This document shows positions 12,615 to 34,718 of a stretch of 64,000 bases of DNA, one piece after another; the first letter of the stretch is position 1, and every line of letters begins with the position of its first letter. Source of the DNA: Halocaridina rubra (Eukaryota; Arthropoda; Malacostraca; Decapoda; Atyidae); contig JAXCGZ010005745.1 in the NCBI GenBank assembly GCA_037179515.1, positions 65,001 to 129,000 of the forward strand, written 5' to 3'. The notes under the pieces were generated by a model. It was not told the origin of the DNA, ran no database searches, and worked only from the letters and a program-made list of their open reading frames with translations. Position numbers and translations under genes: made by a program.

Positions 12615-13445
12615 AAAATAAAGTACTAAAGATGGAGCGGAAGCCATTTGCAGAGGGTATCTGAGTGGGGCACCCAAAATTATGTTAATTTTAATGCATC
12701 CAAGAGAGTTTCTGGTTACCTCTTTATCTTTTCCTCCTCCTGATTGCCCTATTGTCTTTGAAACTAACGAAATTTACCCTCTTAATTCTATCAACATAGG
12801 AATCCATACAACCTCTATCTTGTCTTGGAGGAATCACATAATCCAAATTTCTAAATATTCATCCAAAAATTTAGGGGTTCTGATTTGTTTTTGTCATTAC
12901 TTTTCCTTTACAGATACTTAAAATCTATAAAAGGTCTTATATGTCCCTGCTAAGAATGCTGCTCACACACCTGGGGTGCTTCTTCTTATACTTATCTCCC
13001 TGATAGGGTTGAATCTAAGGCAGTCAGACTCATTCTAATCTGGAATCTCTTTTTCTTCGCCGTAAGGTATCCTCCCTTTCCCTTTTCTATCGCTACTACT
13101 TCCATTGCTGCTCTGATGAATTGGCAAGTTTCATCACTTTCCCACTTTTCCAACTTGCCAAGCAGCCTTGTCTCACAGCTTCTTCCCATCTACCTCCAGA
13201 CTCTGGAACTCTCTTCCTCTCTCTATCTTTCCAATCATCATCTCATAGCCTAATCCTCCATATCTCTAGATCCTCAGTACTGTACTTTGACTATTTTTCA
13301 GTCTGCCCTTTTCCTTTTTGAATCATTACCACATCTCTGCCTTGTCCATAACTTTTTCTTTTCCTTCGTCTCAATGTTTTCTTGTGCCCGGCCCTTTATT
13401 GATGAGGGCAGTTATTTTTTTTGCCTCTTCTGGTGTCACTAATAA
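12615..13445 (+). pseudogene. LINE C: RT C-terminal region and 3' UTR
   Basis: Plus-strand fragments include SWRNHIIQISKYSSKNLGVL (about 12825), VESKAVRLI (about 13010), a SLLLPLLL-like segment and FFPSTSRLWNSLPLS (about 13177-13220). The S-K-A-.-R-L-I ... F-F-P-.-.-.-R-L-W-N-S-L-P order is usual for the C-terminal end of jockey-like ORF2 proteins. Stops and frame changes are frequent. It lies in opposite orientation inside LINE B, so it inserted later. The last 280 bp recur at 1271-1580. Confidence 0.72.
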
Positions 13446-13907
13446 TAAAAATTAAAATAAAATAAGTCAAGAAACAAGCAGATGATAGATGGTTCTTGTT
13501 TTGCTATTAATGATGACAAAAAGGTGATTTAGAACCTAAGGTTTTGACCACCCTCTATGAAGTCGTATGGGCGAGATTAGGTGAATAGGTGATGTTTGGA
13601 GATGATGGCAGGAAGTGGGCTGGATGGGTAGTATGTGTTGTTATACGTTATTTAAATGAAATTATTTTCTGTTTGACTTTGTATTACTAGCGCTCTGGCT
13701 GTGTCAGGGTTGTCAAAAATCAAGTGGCCATAGTGGCAGTGAAGTCACCACCCAAAATAATGATGTTACCGTTTCCTAAGCTACCTGGCCGAACCCCCCC
13801 CCCAAGTCCCTAAGGAAAGCCACTGGCAATCCTAAGGCTTTTCTACAGAGTTTTCAGGGAATGCATGTTGTGCTCATGGCACAGTGGTTGTAAGTAGTGC
13901 AGTCAAT
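13446..13907 (-). mobile_element. LINE B, middle segment
   Basis: It is collinear with the LINE B fragment at 5040-5200 (CCTAAGCT, AGTCCCTAAGGAAAG, GTTGTAAGTAGTGCAGTC). It lies between the LINE C insertion and SINE-like copy 2. No intact frame. Confidence 0.6.
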
Positions 13908-14152
13908 CATACATACATACATACATATACCTTGGCTGTTTCCCCCTTAAATTGGGGGGTAGCCGACATCAAAAAAGGAAAACAGTTTGGGGAGAAGTTA
14001 TTCTCCCCCCCACTCCCCTTCTTCTTTGACGTCTCACAGGAGGTTGGTACAAGGGGGGGGGATTCCCAGTCCCCCCGCCCCGTCCACTATTAGTCGCCTT
14101 TTACGACACGCAGGGAATACGGTGAGGCTATTCTTTGATATTGTGCCCGCCC
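13908..14152. repeat. SINE-like repeat, copy 2
   Basis: Same element as 12361-12593, starting with (CATA)n and ending in TTGTGCCCGCCCCACAGG. It differs from copy 1 at a handful of positions, such as TTTACGACACG against TTTAAGACACG, and in G/C run lengths. It interrupts LINE B: CAGTCAATCAT precedes it and CAATCATAAT resumes after the microsatellite at 14397, which looks like a duplicated target. Confidence 0.82.
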
Positions 14153-14160
14153 CACAGGAC

Positions 14161-15530
<1,370 letters not shown>

Positions 15531-15720
15531 ACTGCCAGAGAATCATTTCTCAGTGTAGAAATAATTGTTGTTGTATGTTTTGTGTCGAGCGATAAGGTAA
15601 TTGCCCGGGTGACCGAAGCTCTCCCTGGTTCTCGTGCCTTGTGAGGGGCAAGGGTTGGTTAGGGCAGTTTGGCCTCATTTGCTGCTCCTCTTCTGAGTTA
15701 CTTGGCTTTCTTTTCTAGTT
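15531..15720 (-). other. Possible LINE B 5' UTR
   Basis: Moderately GC-rich sequence upstream of the 2A-like segment, including GAGGGGCAAGGGTTGG. No coding content. Assigned only by position. Confidence 0.3.
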
Positions 15721-18700
15721 TTCAGATCTAAAGGGTAAACCTACACCGAAGACGCTGCCACTCCAAGTCTTGAGTTTTCCTGTAAAAGAAGATTTTAACT
15801 TCAATTTACTCCATAGTATATTAAAAGTAGCACCTTGCTTAAGGAATTAATTGCACTTGCTAATGGTATTCCATGTTCAAAACGATATAGTTTGTATTAA
15901 GACACTATACAGTATTCCTACATCTAAATAGAATCTGAATAAATCAATTTGCTACTAGTATTGTTTTCTCATTACTTAAAATTTTGTAGTCCTGAAAACA
16001 ACTGTAATGAGGTTTTATTGTTTTAAATTGGCTTTAGATAGTATATACAAGAAGAACCTTTGTTGTCATAGAATTATTTTTCAAATGTTATTTCATTTTC
16101 CAAAAACAAAGAAGAGGCAGCATGACTATAGCCTCAAATATATCTTACCCATCCTTGAAGTAGACAACAATTTGAAAAGGAGAGAAGTTCAGGGATGGAA
16201 GGATTGCCAACCCACTACTCTCCTACCAAGTTATGCACCTTCTATGGGCATGGAATACATGTTTAAAATATGATGCCTGACAGTTATTATTTGTGTATTA
16301 ATATTCCTTGGTGAGTGTTGGTGTTCTCTGTGAAGAGATCTCTGCTGATGGGAGAATAAGAATTCCTCCTTTGTTTTCCATGGGGGGTTATGGAAATCCA
16401 TTCATTCATCAACTTCTCTTATGTGAAACAGATGCTAGATGAAGTGATGGAGGGTAAGATATGTTGAGCCCCTGTTAGGTTGGAACAGCTGTATCAATTA
16501 CACTAGCTTTAGTGGGATATGATGCTGTATTACTTTTTATTTTCAATACAATGCCTTAATTCAGGTGGCTGCAACTACATCTAGAGAATCAAAGCAGCAG
16601 CAGGTTCATTATACCTATTTATATATACCTCTCTAATTTGCTGCCTTGCCAAAAGTATATTCCAAAAGGACGGGATTTCTAGCCCCCCTGCTTCTTTACC
16701 TCCTTTTAATTGTCTCTCAGAGGTATATTCATTGCAGAAGTCGAAAGTAAGTGAGAATTCTTACATCTTAACCACGTGGTTACTCTAGATAATTCATTCC
16801 CAAGACAGGAATACATACACATTTGGCTAATATGTCTTGCTTCATCTATTGAAAAAAGAATTTGCTCCACCTATGACAGTTACGATGTTTTATGGTTTGT
16901 TCATGTCTTGACAAGGGCTAGAAAAGTCATCATCACAATGAGAATATTTAGCAAACTGTCTAACCATCAGGAAAATGAATAAGAAAATATACCACATTTA
17001 TGCACTATTTCTTTATAGTTTAAAATGTGCCACACTTCAGACTGAGAACGATTTCAGAATGAAATACGTACATTTTTAAATGTAAATAAGAAAAAGCACA
17101 TACGCATGGATGATTTCTTTATGCATTCATCACAATTGCAATATTTACATCCCTAGGGCAAAACAAGATCATAACTCCATTACTTTAAGAAAAGAAGTAT
17201 ATGGTGGTTCACACAAACATGATTCTCATACATTTTCCTATACTCATGACATACCTCGAGGTAATGATTACATATATATATATATATATATATGAAAAAC
17301 ACACCAACTTAGGAATCATGAACCTCCTAGCTTTTTCTTTAAGAGAAACTTTTATCACTAATTTCAAAGTTAAAATTTAATTATGAAGATAATTACTCTC
17401 TGAATACTTTTTTTTTTTTTCCAAAAAACTGACAACTGGCTCTGTACAAATTTAACTTAATTATTTGACACTATAACCAGAAAGGAGAAAGAAGGAAAAA
17501 AATTCCATATGAGATTTCAAATAATCAAAAGTACAGGCATAAGCCAACAACTACAACTAATTTAATTAACACTGATAAGTAGATATATTATGCGGTTTCA
17601 CATATTTACATAATATAAAGTATCGTGAATGTAGTCAATGCCTTCTTCTTTGAATAGGAATGTAAAACTATATTATGATTAGAGAAAAAATTTAATTAGC
17701 ACATTGCTGTCATTTGCTGTTCATTTTAGCAAACACTTGCAAACTGCATTACAGTTTTAAATTTTGTATCTATATTTCCCAATATCAAATACTATGATAT
17801 AATTGCTTCTGTTTCTTTTCAACTTATATGATTATCAAAGCTTTACATAAATAGCCAAATCAAAAAAGAAAGTGAGCTGCACAATTCTACTTTACATTTT
17901 TTTAACTTGCATTTATCGCATATTTGATGGGTAAGTTTAATCACAGCTTCCACTGGCAGATTTAAACATGTAAAGGCCCAAACCTAGGTAAAAAGAAAAA
18001 AAAAAAGCATGATAAAACCATAAAAAATTAATTTCTTGACAATAATTCACGAATTAACGAAGTTGAAACGCTTTCACAAACTGTTCATTTTCAATTGTAT
18101 TAATTTGATAGTTTTTCATATAAACTTCATATATGTCCATAGAATAAACGAGTCCTTTTCTGCATGACTAAGAACTTTATAATATGTGGCCCTGAGTATC
18201 AGCTAATTTAGCTTAAGTAAATATTTGTCCACTGTATATGGTGCAAGAAATTGATTTGACTGATCACTAAAAACAGTAATTTTCCTATTTTTACAAATTT
18301 GCAAATCTATTATTATCAACCTGCGGTCTACGAGACTCAATCATGACATATACTGTAGTAGGACTTTCCTATAACCAAAACTTCAGTCGAAATAGAAAAA
18401 TATCATCATCTTAGAGAGATTCTCTTGCATCCAAAAAATATGACCCACTCATCTGGCTAAACAGCAAAAAATAGTATAATGATGCTGTCCAGAACTTTAG
18501 ATCTAAAACAAAGAGGTCTTACATATTGTAAATAAATAATGTAACTACTTCGAGGAACAAATACTTTGGAATATATGGCACTAAAATTATGATTAAAATA
18601 ATCTGGATATAATCAGTAGCATATAATTGCATATACAATATTATATATAATGCTACAGAAGAAATCTGAACATAAAACATCATTGCATTATACAGTTCAT

Positions 18701-19403
18701 GTGATTATTATTACTCTGCAAAACATTCTATAGGATCTAATCTCTCAGTGGATATAAAGATAACTACCAGCTGTTTACTTAATATACATGCTTGATAATT
18801 TCAATGCTAAAACTTAGCTGTGTCCAACACTGGCATATTTTCACAACACAGACAAAAGTTCTATATTGAACTTCTGATTGCCTACTATATGGCTAAACAG
18901 TATTTTTCAATCCTACAATGAAGTACTTCCAAAATTACAACGAATTCCTATATGTTACATATCTACACAACACCATGTACAATTTCCAAAATTATATAGG
19001 TACAATTAAATATATTCCACAACACCAGAGAATCGCTCTTATTTCATATACCGTATTAACAAATACAGTACCAGTACTTAGAACACTGCACAGTATTTTC
19101 CACACTTCTCATTCTGGTATTTAAATATTAGCATAACCACTATCATTATGGTTTCTGGTAGTACTGTGTATCGTTTATATTATTACGGTGTTAACTGATA
19201 CTAGCCATTTCAATTAATAAGTGTTACTTAATCACTTAAAAAAAAAAAAAAAAATTGTATTAGAATTTCGACATGATAAAATTTATAGGGCACACAATAC
19301 TGTATGTAAAAAATAACTAATACTCCAAATCTGTTAACAGTACATGAAGTGCTTACCTATACACAAATACAATATCTACAAAGAAAACATATATGTAACA
19401 ACT
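15721..19403. other. Gene-poor stretch downstream of TOM22
   Basis: AT-rich DNA with a short LINE B scrap at about 16296-16335 (ATTCCTTGGTGAGTGTTGGTG, also near 14724), a 24-bp (AT)n at 17270-17293 and a poly(A) run near 19240. Part of it may be TOM22 3' UTR, which would run toward lower coordinates, but I could not fix a polyadenylation site. Confidence 0.45.
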
Positions 19404-28040
<8,637 letters not shown>

Positions 28041-28254
28041 AAAAATTCCTTTATTTTCACAAAACATAGTGGGTATTCATAAAATACATATACACACAAT
28101 ACAAGAATCATCATGAATAAATATCACACGTTAATACATTGATATTTTCAGTTATTGTGTATATTTTCTCTCAGTTCTTTTTTATGTATATTTCAGCTTA
28201 TATATGTCCTCTAGCAGACTGAGCTATAATTTGGGACCCCTGAAAGACAGGGCT

Positions 28255-28324
28255 CTGTTTGAAGGAGAGCGAGCTTTGGGCTCTTTCCCGTAAACACAAT
28301 TAGGTAATCACAATTAGGTAATCA
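28255..28324 (+). mobile_element. LINE A 3' tail
   Basis: GAGCTTTGGGCTCTTTCCC then GTAAACACAATTAGGTAATC with a second AATTAGGTAATCAC unit. The same tail is at 54366-54420, and in reverse complement at 53102-53155 and 6284-6330. The repeated 14-bp unit marks the 3' terminus of the family. Confidence 0.8.
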
Positions 28325-28439
28325 CAAGTACAAACCATATGCTGTTTCACTGGTAAGCAAAACAAGCTATGTTATGAAGACAACTGAAGGAATTAATATT
28401 CTACGTCTTAGTAACCAGGCTATTTTAGTTAATCCACGA

Positions 28440-29011
28440 AGTATTCTCCCCAAGTGAGAAAAAATGTCTTTTCATTAATAATTTGCCACTAAAGCGTTTT
28501 CTTTGTGGTGGACAGTATACCTGCTCTCCGTCCATGCATGAAAGACGAGTTTGTGGGAGGAGTCGAGATTGTATCACAGTGAAGTTCCTGTCCCCTAATA
28601 CGACTCCTCTACATGGACTAGCTGGTCCTTCCGAGCTTTAAGAAACTCTATACCAAAGCACTACTTAGAAAATGTTATAATGTGATATCTGACACATATT
28701 TAGCAGTCAAGAGTTTATGGAAAAATCACTTCCACATCCACCATTGCATAAATCTCATTGACAAAGGCTGATGGCACATGACCCTAAAGGACCCTGAACT
28801 TAGCCTATAGGGATCTGTGGTCAGACAGTGTACAGCAGACTGAGACATAAGAGCTTTGAGGCTGAGGATGGAGCTGTTATCAATGAAATTGTCTCTAATC
28901 AAAAGGATGGGTAGGCAAGTGACAATGATCATGTCACGGATCTCAAGGATGAGCTCACCGCAGAAGACCTAGAATACCTTCAGAAGGAGCAACAACAGGG
29001 AGTGGTGGAGG
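28440..29011 (+). pseudogene. Tigger/pogo-type transposase C-terminal remnant
   Basis: Plus-strand frames give VKFLSPNTTPLLHG (about 28580-28622), the position of the F-.-P-P-N-T-T-.-L-.-Q-P-.-D block of DDE transposases. AVINEIVSN follows, and the end is DLKDELTAEDLEYLQKEQQQ then GVVEEML (about 28936-29015), a tail typical of Tigger-like proteins. Several stops and at least two frame shifts are present. The intervening helical part is scrambled. Confidence 0.7.
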
Positions 29012-29014
29012 AAA

Positions 29015-29800
29015 TGTTGTAATGACGCTAGATTTTGAATACGATCTTATAGATCCGATTACCAATTTAATTATAATTTGCTGTATTCTGTTATTTATCT
29101 GATTGATAAAACTAAAATTTGATTAATATCAGTAATGGCGTCTTAAATATATTTCAAGACAGTTTATATTTATGTGCAGATATAAGTGTTGCTTGTATGA
29201 GTTTCATTTTTATTGTAGCTAATGTGTGTCGGTATATTCATGGACACAATATGTATAGCTATTCATTTAGATCAAGTATACGCGTACATTTGTATTTGTA
29301 TTTGCATATGTGTAGTTCAAATTTTAGGCTAGATGCAGAAGAGAAAAAGAGACACCAAAGGTTTTAACCATTTACCTAACACCACCTCGGGACAATGCTT
29401 ATTCCCTCACCTGTGGGAACCGTGATTGTTGTCGACATCTGGGTTTCCAGATAAATAAGTACAGAGAAAATGTTTATAACTACTTGTGAGGGGCAGAGCT
29501 AATTCTAGTAGCACACTCTTAGGTAGAATATATGTTGGAAAATTTATTATTATGTATGAGGAATTTTTAATCTAAAGTGAGAGTTTATTAATCAATTTAC
29601 ATATCGGAATTTCACAAATCCCCTTATAAATATTTGCTTATGCATGTAATATTGATTATATTTTTATTGATAGATTTAATATTGAGATCGTTTGTAGCCT
29701 CTACCGAAGCTGTGTCAGGATTTCCAAAGCAGGGATTATGAGATCGAAGGTTAATAACATATAGGAAGTTCTCCGCAAGTGGTATGATATGATAATGCAT
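29015..29800 (+). mobile_element. Long LTR of a decayed gypsy element (5' LTR)
   Basis: It starts with TGTTGTAATGACGCTAG directly after the Tigger remnant. Bases 29015-29115 match 33723-33870 (TAGATTTTGAATA, TTATCTGATTGATAA). From about 29148 it matches 51545-52580 in order (ATATTTCAAGACAGTTTAT, AATGCTTATT.CCTC.CCTGT, ATTTATAACTAC.TGTGAGG, AAATTTATTATT.TGTATGAGGAA, GAGATCGAAGGTTAATAACA). The same sequence on both sides of a gypsy pol makes an LTR the simplest reading. Confidence 0.65.
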
Positions 29801-30690
29801 TTGAGCTTCTTTGAAATTATGTTATAGCATGAATTTATCAAAGAACTCCGAGCCATGTCAACCGTTCTCCTGTAAGAGCACGGAGTTTAAATCTTAAAAG
29901 GGCTTGATTTTAAGCTATTACGATTATGAGTTGTTAAGTTGTGGATATCATAATGGCTACACCTACAGATTTAGAGGTTGTTTTTATGCTAGTCATAATA
30001 TCCTAGCGTTCTTAGCAAATAACCCGACAGTTTGGTTCATTGTCTTAGAAAATTTCTTTATAATTTTGCAAGTGAAAAATTATGCTTTTAAAAGTCATTG
30101 CTGTTTACTAAGCCTCCTACAAATAGTGTTGTCAGTGCTATAAGAAAGTGAAAATTATACAGAACTCAAAGACAGAGTGCTCTCCAAAGATGAAGAACAA
30201 AAAATATAAATATTTGAATATTTATTATCTAAAACAGTGTTTATAGGAAAACCATCGTTAGTTTTTGGACAAAATAAGACTGCTACTACATGTAACATAT
30301 ATGAAGATATAGTTAGGTATGAATTTATCAGTTCAGTACATCCTACTATGTGTGCTATTCTTGTTGTTAATAGTTCTGTTTCACTTGAAGAAATGGGTAA
30401 AATAGATGATATGATATCCCCAATGACAAACCATATGAACTTTGCAATATACCCTCAACAGAACGTCATGAGCCTGCAACTCAACCTCCCTCTCAAGCTG
30501 TCAAAAAAAAAATGGATAATCCTGCACACAGGCCTTTGGAACTAAGACCTTATAGGCCCTAACAAAGAACTAAAGTCTACCGTGCTCATATCTTTTGTGG
30601 TGTTGCAGCACGCACTTGCAAACCATGGTGTGCATAACCAAGCAAAAGCAGTGTATAAAAACTTCCTAATTCCTGCCCGTCATCTCCAGC
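29801..30690 (+). pseudogene. Degenerate leader/gag region of gypsy element 2
   Basis: Open but unrecognised stretches precede the protease, including a 102-codon frame at 30237-30545 that ends in a Lys-rich segment. No zinc knuckle is visible. Assigned by position between the LTR and the protease. Confidence 0.4.
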
Positions 30691-33600
30691 TCCTTCATGT
30701 TTGGGGAACTAAGTCAGCAGGTCGGTATATATGCGGTCTCTACCCTGCATCTTCGATTGGTACCTGCATTAGTTTTGGATCACAAAGTAGAGTTTATTGC
30801 AGACACAGGAGCAAGAATCTCTATTCTCCCTAACCTCATGGCAGCAAAATACAATTTGCAACGTAGTGCTGTCTCCATTTCTGCTGCAAGCGGTGAACCT
30901 GTGTCATGTTATAGTGAGATGTTAACAGACATTGCTATCCCTCACTTGAGAAAAACTTTCCAGTGAAATTTTGTAGTAGCATTAGTTACTCAACCTTTAT
31001 TGAGTTTGGATTTCCTCCCCCATTTTTCACTGCAAGTGGATTGCAAGACAAAGACACTGATGGATTCAGCTACTTTAAAACAAGTGCCACAACGACTCTT
31101 TACAGGTATAGTTGCCCCTATCCACTTAAATAAATGCAATGACTTACCTGTGTGTGTCCAACATGCCTTGTTTGGTTTCCCAACTCTTTTGCACCCAAGT
31201 AACTCTACTACACTTCCTTACAATATCGTGTACCGTCGTATTGAAACAAGTGATGTACCACCAGTATATGCAAAAGCTCGTCCATTCCTGCTTCCAAATA
31301 AGAATGTAATGCATCTTCTAAAGTCAGGTGTCATTCGTCTATGAACACACATGTATTGAAAAAAAAAAGAAAAGTCCAGGAGAGTGGAGTCTTGTTGGTG
31401 ATTATCGAAGTTTGAACTCTATAACCCAACCAGATAGATACCCACTTCCTCATAATTTAAGCCTTTCATCTAAACTTTACGGGAAAAAAAAGATGTTTAC
31501 AAAATTGGATCTATTGAAAGCTTAACACCAAGTCCCAGTGCATCGGGATTAAAAAAAAAAAAACTCCAGTGACCACCCCATTTGGACTACAGTATTTGAG
31601 TACGTATATGTGTCTTTTGAGCTTAGAAACGCCCCTGAAACATTCCAGATATGTATGAACTGCCTATTTTGAGACTGTAATTTTGTGTACCTCAATGACA
31701 TTCTTATATTTTCTAGTGATTTGGAAGAACATGTAAAATACCTTAAAAAAAATCTTTAAGATTCTCACTTATGACAGCCTACGAATCTCTCTAGATAAGC
31801 GTGTTTTCGTTGTTGCCTCCTTAGATATCCTTTGACTTATAGTGTCTAATCGAGGCATTACTCCTCCAGACAGCCATCCACACATTCTGTTACCCCCAAT
31901 TCTAAGGGTTTAGGAAGGTTTCTGGGTATGGTTGATTTTTATAGACGTCTAATTTTACACTTTGCTGATAGTGTTCCCATGACAGAGCTTATCAAAAAAA
32001 TTCCGAATGCTAAACAGTTACAGTGGTCAGAAGAGGCTGCAAAGTTCTTCAATGCCATCAAAGACACTTTACAAAATGTGTGGATTTTAAGTCATGCCCC
32101 TGAATAAGAGTCCCTACAATTAGTGACTGATTGTTCTGCTGCGGGAGCAGCCCTTCATCAAATGGTGGATGGTTCACCTGTGCCTATTGGATTTTACTCC
32201 AAGAAGCTATTTGAATCTAAACAAATGCACTATTAATTTGACCGAGAGTTGTTAGTTGCATATTCAGCTGTCTTACATTTCAAAGATATAACTGAAGGAC
32301 GTCGGGTCACATTATTCACTGACCATACACCATGAGTTTCTGCTTCTCATGGCAAAAACCCAGTTAAGACAGATACCCAACAATGACATTTTTCCTGCAG
32401 AATGGAGCATCTTACCAATATGGAATATATTTGTGGTGGTGATTACATTGTTGCTCACTGCCATTCAAGATCAAATGTCATCTCTATTTCACTTATTGAT
32501 TTACCTGCAATAGCCAGTGCCCAAGAATGCGATGAACAAATAAAATCTTTCCAGAATAGAGTCAAGGATTTTCCAATGGCTGACAATCAGATTATCAAGC
32601 GTGATGTCTCCTTGGAGTGCCCTCGAACTTTTGTACCACAGCAACCCTCTTCTCCTCCTGGCGGTGAACTTAAAACTCGTTACCGATATCTGCTAAGTTG
32701 TATTGATCGTCAAACCAAGTGGACTGAAGCTGAACATCTCCTGGAAGTTATGCCAAAAGTAATTGCCCATTCATTTCTCAATGGATGGGTTTCCAGATTT
32801 GGTGAACCTCTGTGTCATTACTGATAGAGGATCCCAGTTTAAGCCAGAATTGTTTCAAGAACTATCATCCTATTTAGAATTCCATCACCTGCGAACTACA
32901 GCCTATCATCCTAAGGGTAATGGAATGGTAGAACGTTCCCCTAGGACATTGAAGGCAGCTTTAATGGTCAGAGAGCAAAATTGGCTTTATGCCCTGCTGG
33001 TTGTCCTCTTTGGTCTATGTTGTATACCAAACTCCTCACGTTATTCACCTTAGTGACTGGAAAACTTCCACGCTTAGTCTTAGTGATTTATTTGTAAAAC
33101 CTCCTGTCTCATCAAGTTATACAGTAGATTTTATATAAAAAAAAGCCAAGTGCACGAGAAAAAATTAATTTACTCATTTATTAGACTCTTCAACAATGTT
33201 AAGTGTTCCTAAAATCCCAAGTGACTTATTCAATGAACTTACTGTTTGAGTTCGTGTGGATAGTGTCAGAAAACCATTGGGAGCAACATATACAGTCCTT
33301 TTCCAGTGTTTGAAAGACATGATAAATATTTTAAGATACAATTGACTTCAGGAGACACCGATAATGTATTTATAAACCGTTTGAAACCTGCAAAATTACC
33401 TGAATACCATGTGTAAACGTTTACCTCAGAGGTCTCCTCATATTGTATGTGTTCCTCAAAGTTATTCTCAACCCTCATCCAATGGTCTATCAGATGTAGT
33501 TTTCAGTGACACCAGTGATCCTGTATTACCTGGTTCAGTAGAAAATATGTCTGGCACTTGTGTTCCTACAGACACTGGTGGCAATATTCCTCAGGAATTA

Positions 33601-33747
33601 TCACAACCCCCAGTTTTTCCTTCTCATACAACTGCAGCATCTCGTTCTGGGAGAAAAGTTCGTTTAGCCTCTAATCTTGATTTTCATAATTTTTCCTTAG
33701 CCTGTCTTCAAGGGGGATATATCGCTATGATACTAGATTTTGAATAA
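30691..33747 (+). pseudogene. Gypsy element 2 pol: protease, RT, RNase H, integrase remnants
   Basis: In order, across many stops and frame changes, the first block is a protease motif, VEFIADTGARISILPN (about 30790-30835). Next are RT blocks GDYRSLNSITQPDRYPLPH (about 31400-31455), FTKLDLLKA and VTTPFGL, with the catalytic box changed to YLNDILIF (about 31690-31712). RNase H pieces LVTDCSAAGAALHQMVDG (about 32120-32173) and TLFTDH (about 32312-32330) follow. Integrase blocks are ITDRGSQFKPELFQELSS (about 32818) and TAYHPKGNGMVER (about 32900-32937). A C-terminal VRVDSVRKPLGATY segment (about 33254) comes before the last open frame, which ends YIAMILDFE. The order PR-RT-RH-IN is that of Ty3/gypsy. 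The loss of the YxDD Asp and the many stops show it is dead. Confidence 0.85.
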
Positions 33748-33870
33748 GAGTTTATAGATTTGATTAGGAGTGTACTTGAATGTAAGACATTGTATATTTT
33801 AAAGATTATTATTTTTCTTTTTTTTTATTATGATATGCTTTATTTTGCGACTTATCTGATTGATAATACT
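33716..33870 (+). mobile_element. Truncated 3' LTR of gypsy element 2
   Basis: A purine tract, AAGGGGGAT (33708-33716), precedes sequence that repeats the first 100 or so bases of the 29015 LTR. It breaks off near 33870, just after TTATCTGATTGATAA. Confidence 0.6.
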
Positions 33871-34269
33871 GTCTCATGAAGATGATGATGATGGAAGGAT
33901 GTTCATATCTCTTTGATCAATGAAATGTGTAAATGGGGTGACCTGCATAGCTTTACGGAAAAGTATCACCCTGATAAAGCAGTAACATCAGCCTTTTCAA
34001 CGTCACTGCAAAGCCTCACTTGACAAATTTTATTGTAGGCAAATAAATCTCACTGGACAGGTTTTTATCGAGATATAGGTAAAGGCCCATTGAATCTTAA
34101 GCATACCAGTAAAGTAGTTATATTTTCATCTATACTTTATCTATTGTTTACTTTTTTGTGTAAGATATTATCATTGCATTCATATGCGAATTTAAGCATG
34201 AAGTACTGGTATAGAGGTTTATATAGTATGAGGTCAAGAAGAGATAAATCCATTTAACATTAGTGAGTT
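33871..34269. other. Spacer, nothing recognised
   Basis: AT-rich sequence with a short GATGATGATG run. No gene or named repeat. Confidence 0.5.
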
Positions 34270-34440
34270 TTCCCCTGGGGGGGGGCGGGGCACTAGAATA
34301 CTTCAAACGTGTTCCACCTACATGTCGTAAAAGTTGACTAAATGGGAAGGAGCAAGGAAAATGAGAATTCCCACCCTCTGTATTTTCTCTTCCCAAAGAG
34401 TCAAGAGTATTTTGTCTTGATTCAACCACTTTCCTTACAA
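34270..34440. repeat. SINE-like repeat, diverged third copy, inverted
   Basis: Reverse orientation to the two copies at 12361 and 13908. It keeps CCTG..GGGGCGGGGCAC, ATACTTC...GTGTTCC, TGTCGTAAAAGTTGACTAAA and a Pu/Py-rich remainder. Much older than the other two. Confidence 0.6.
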
Positions 34441-34467
34441 GGGGAAAATGACATGTGTGTATAATAG

Positions 34468-34718
<251 letters not shown>

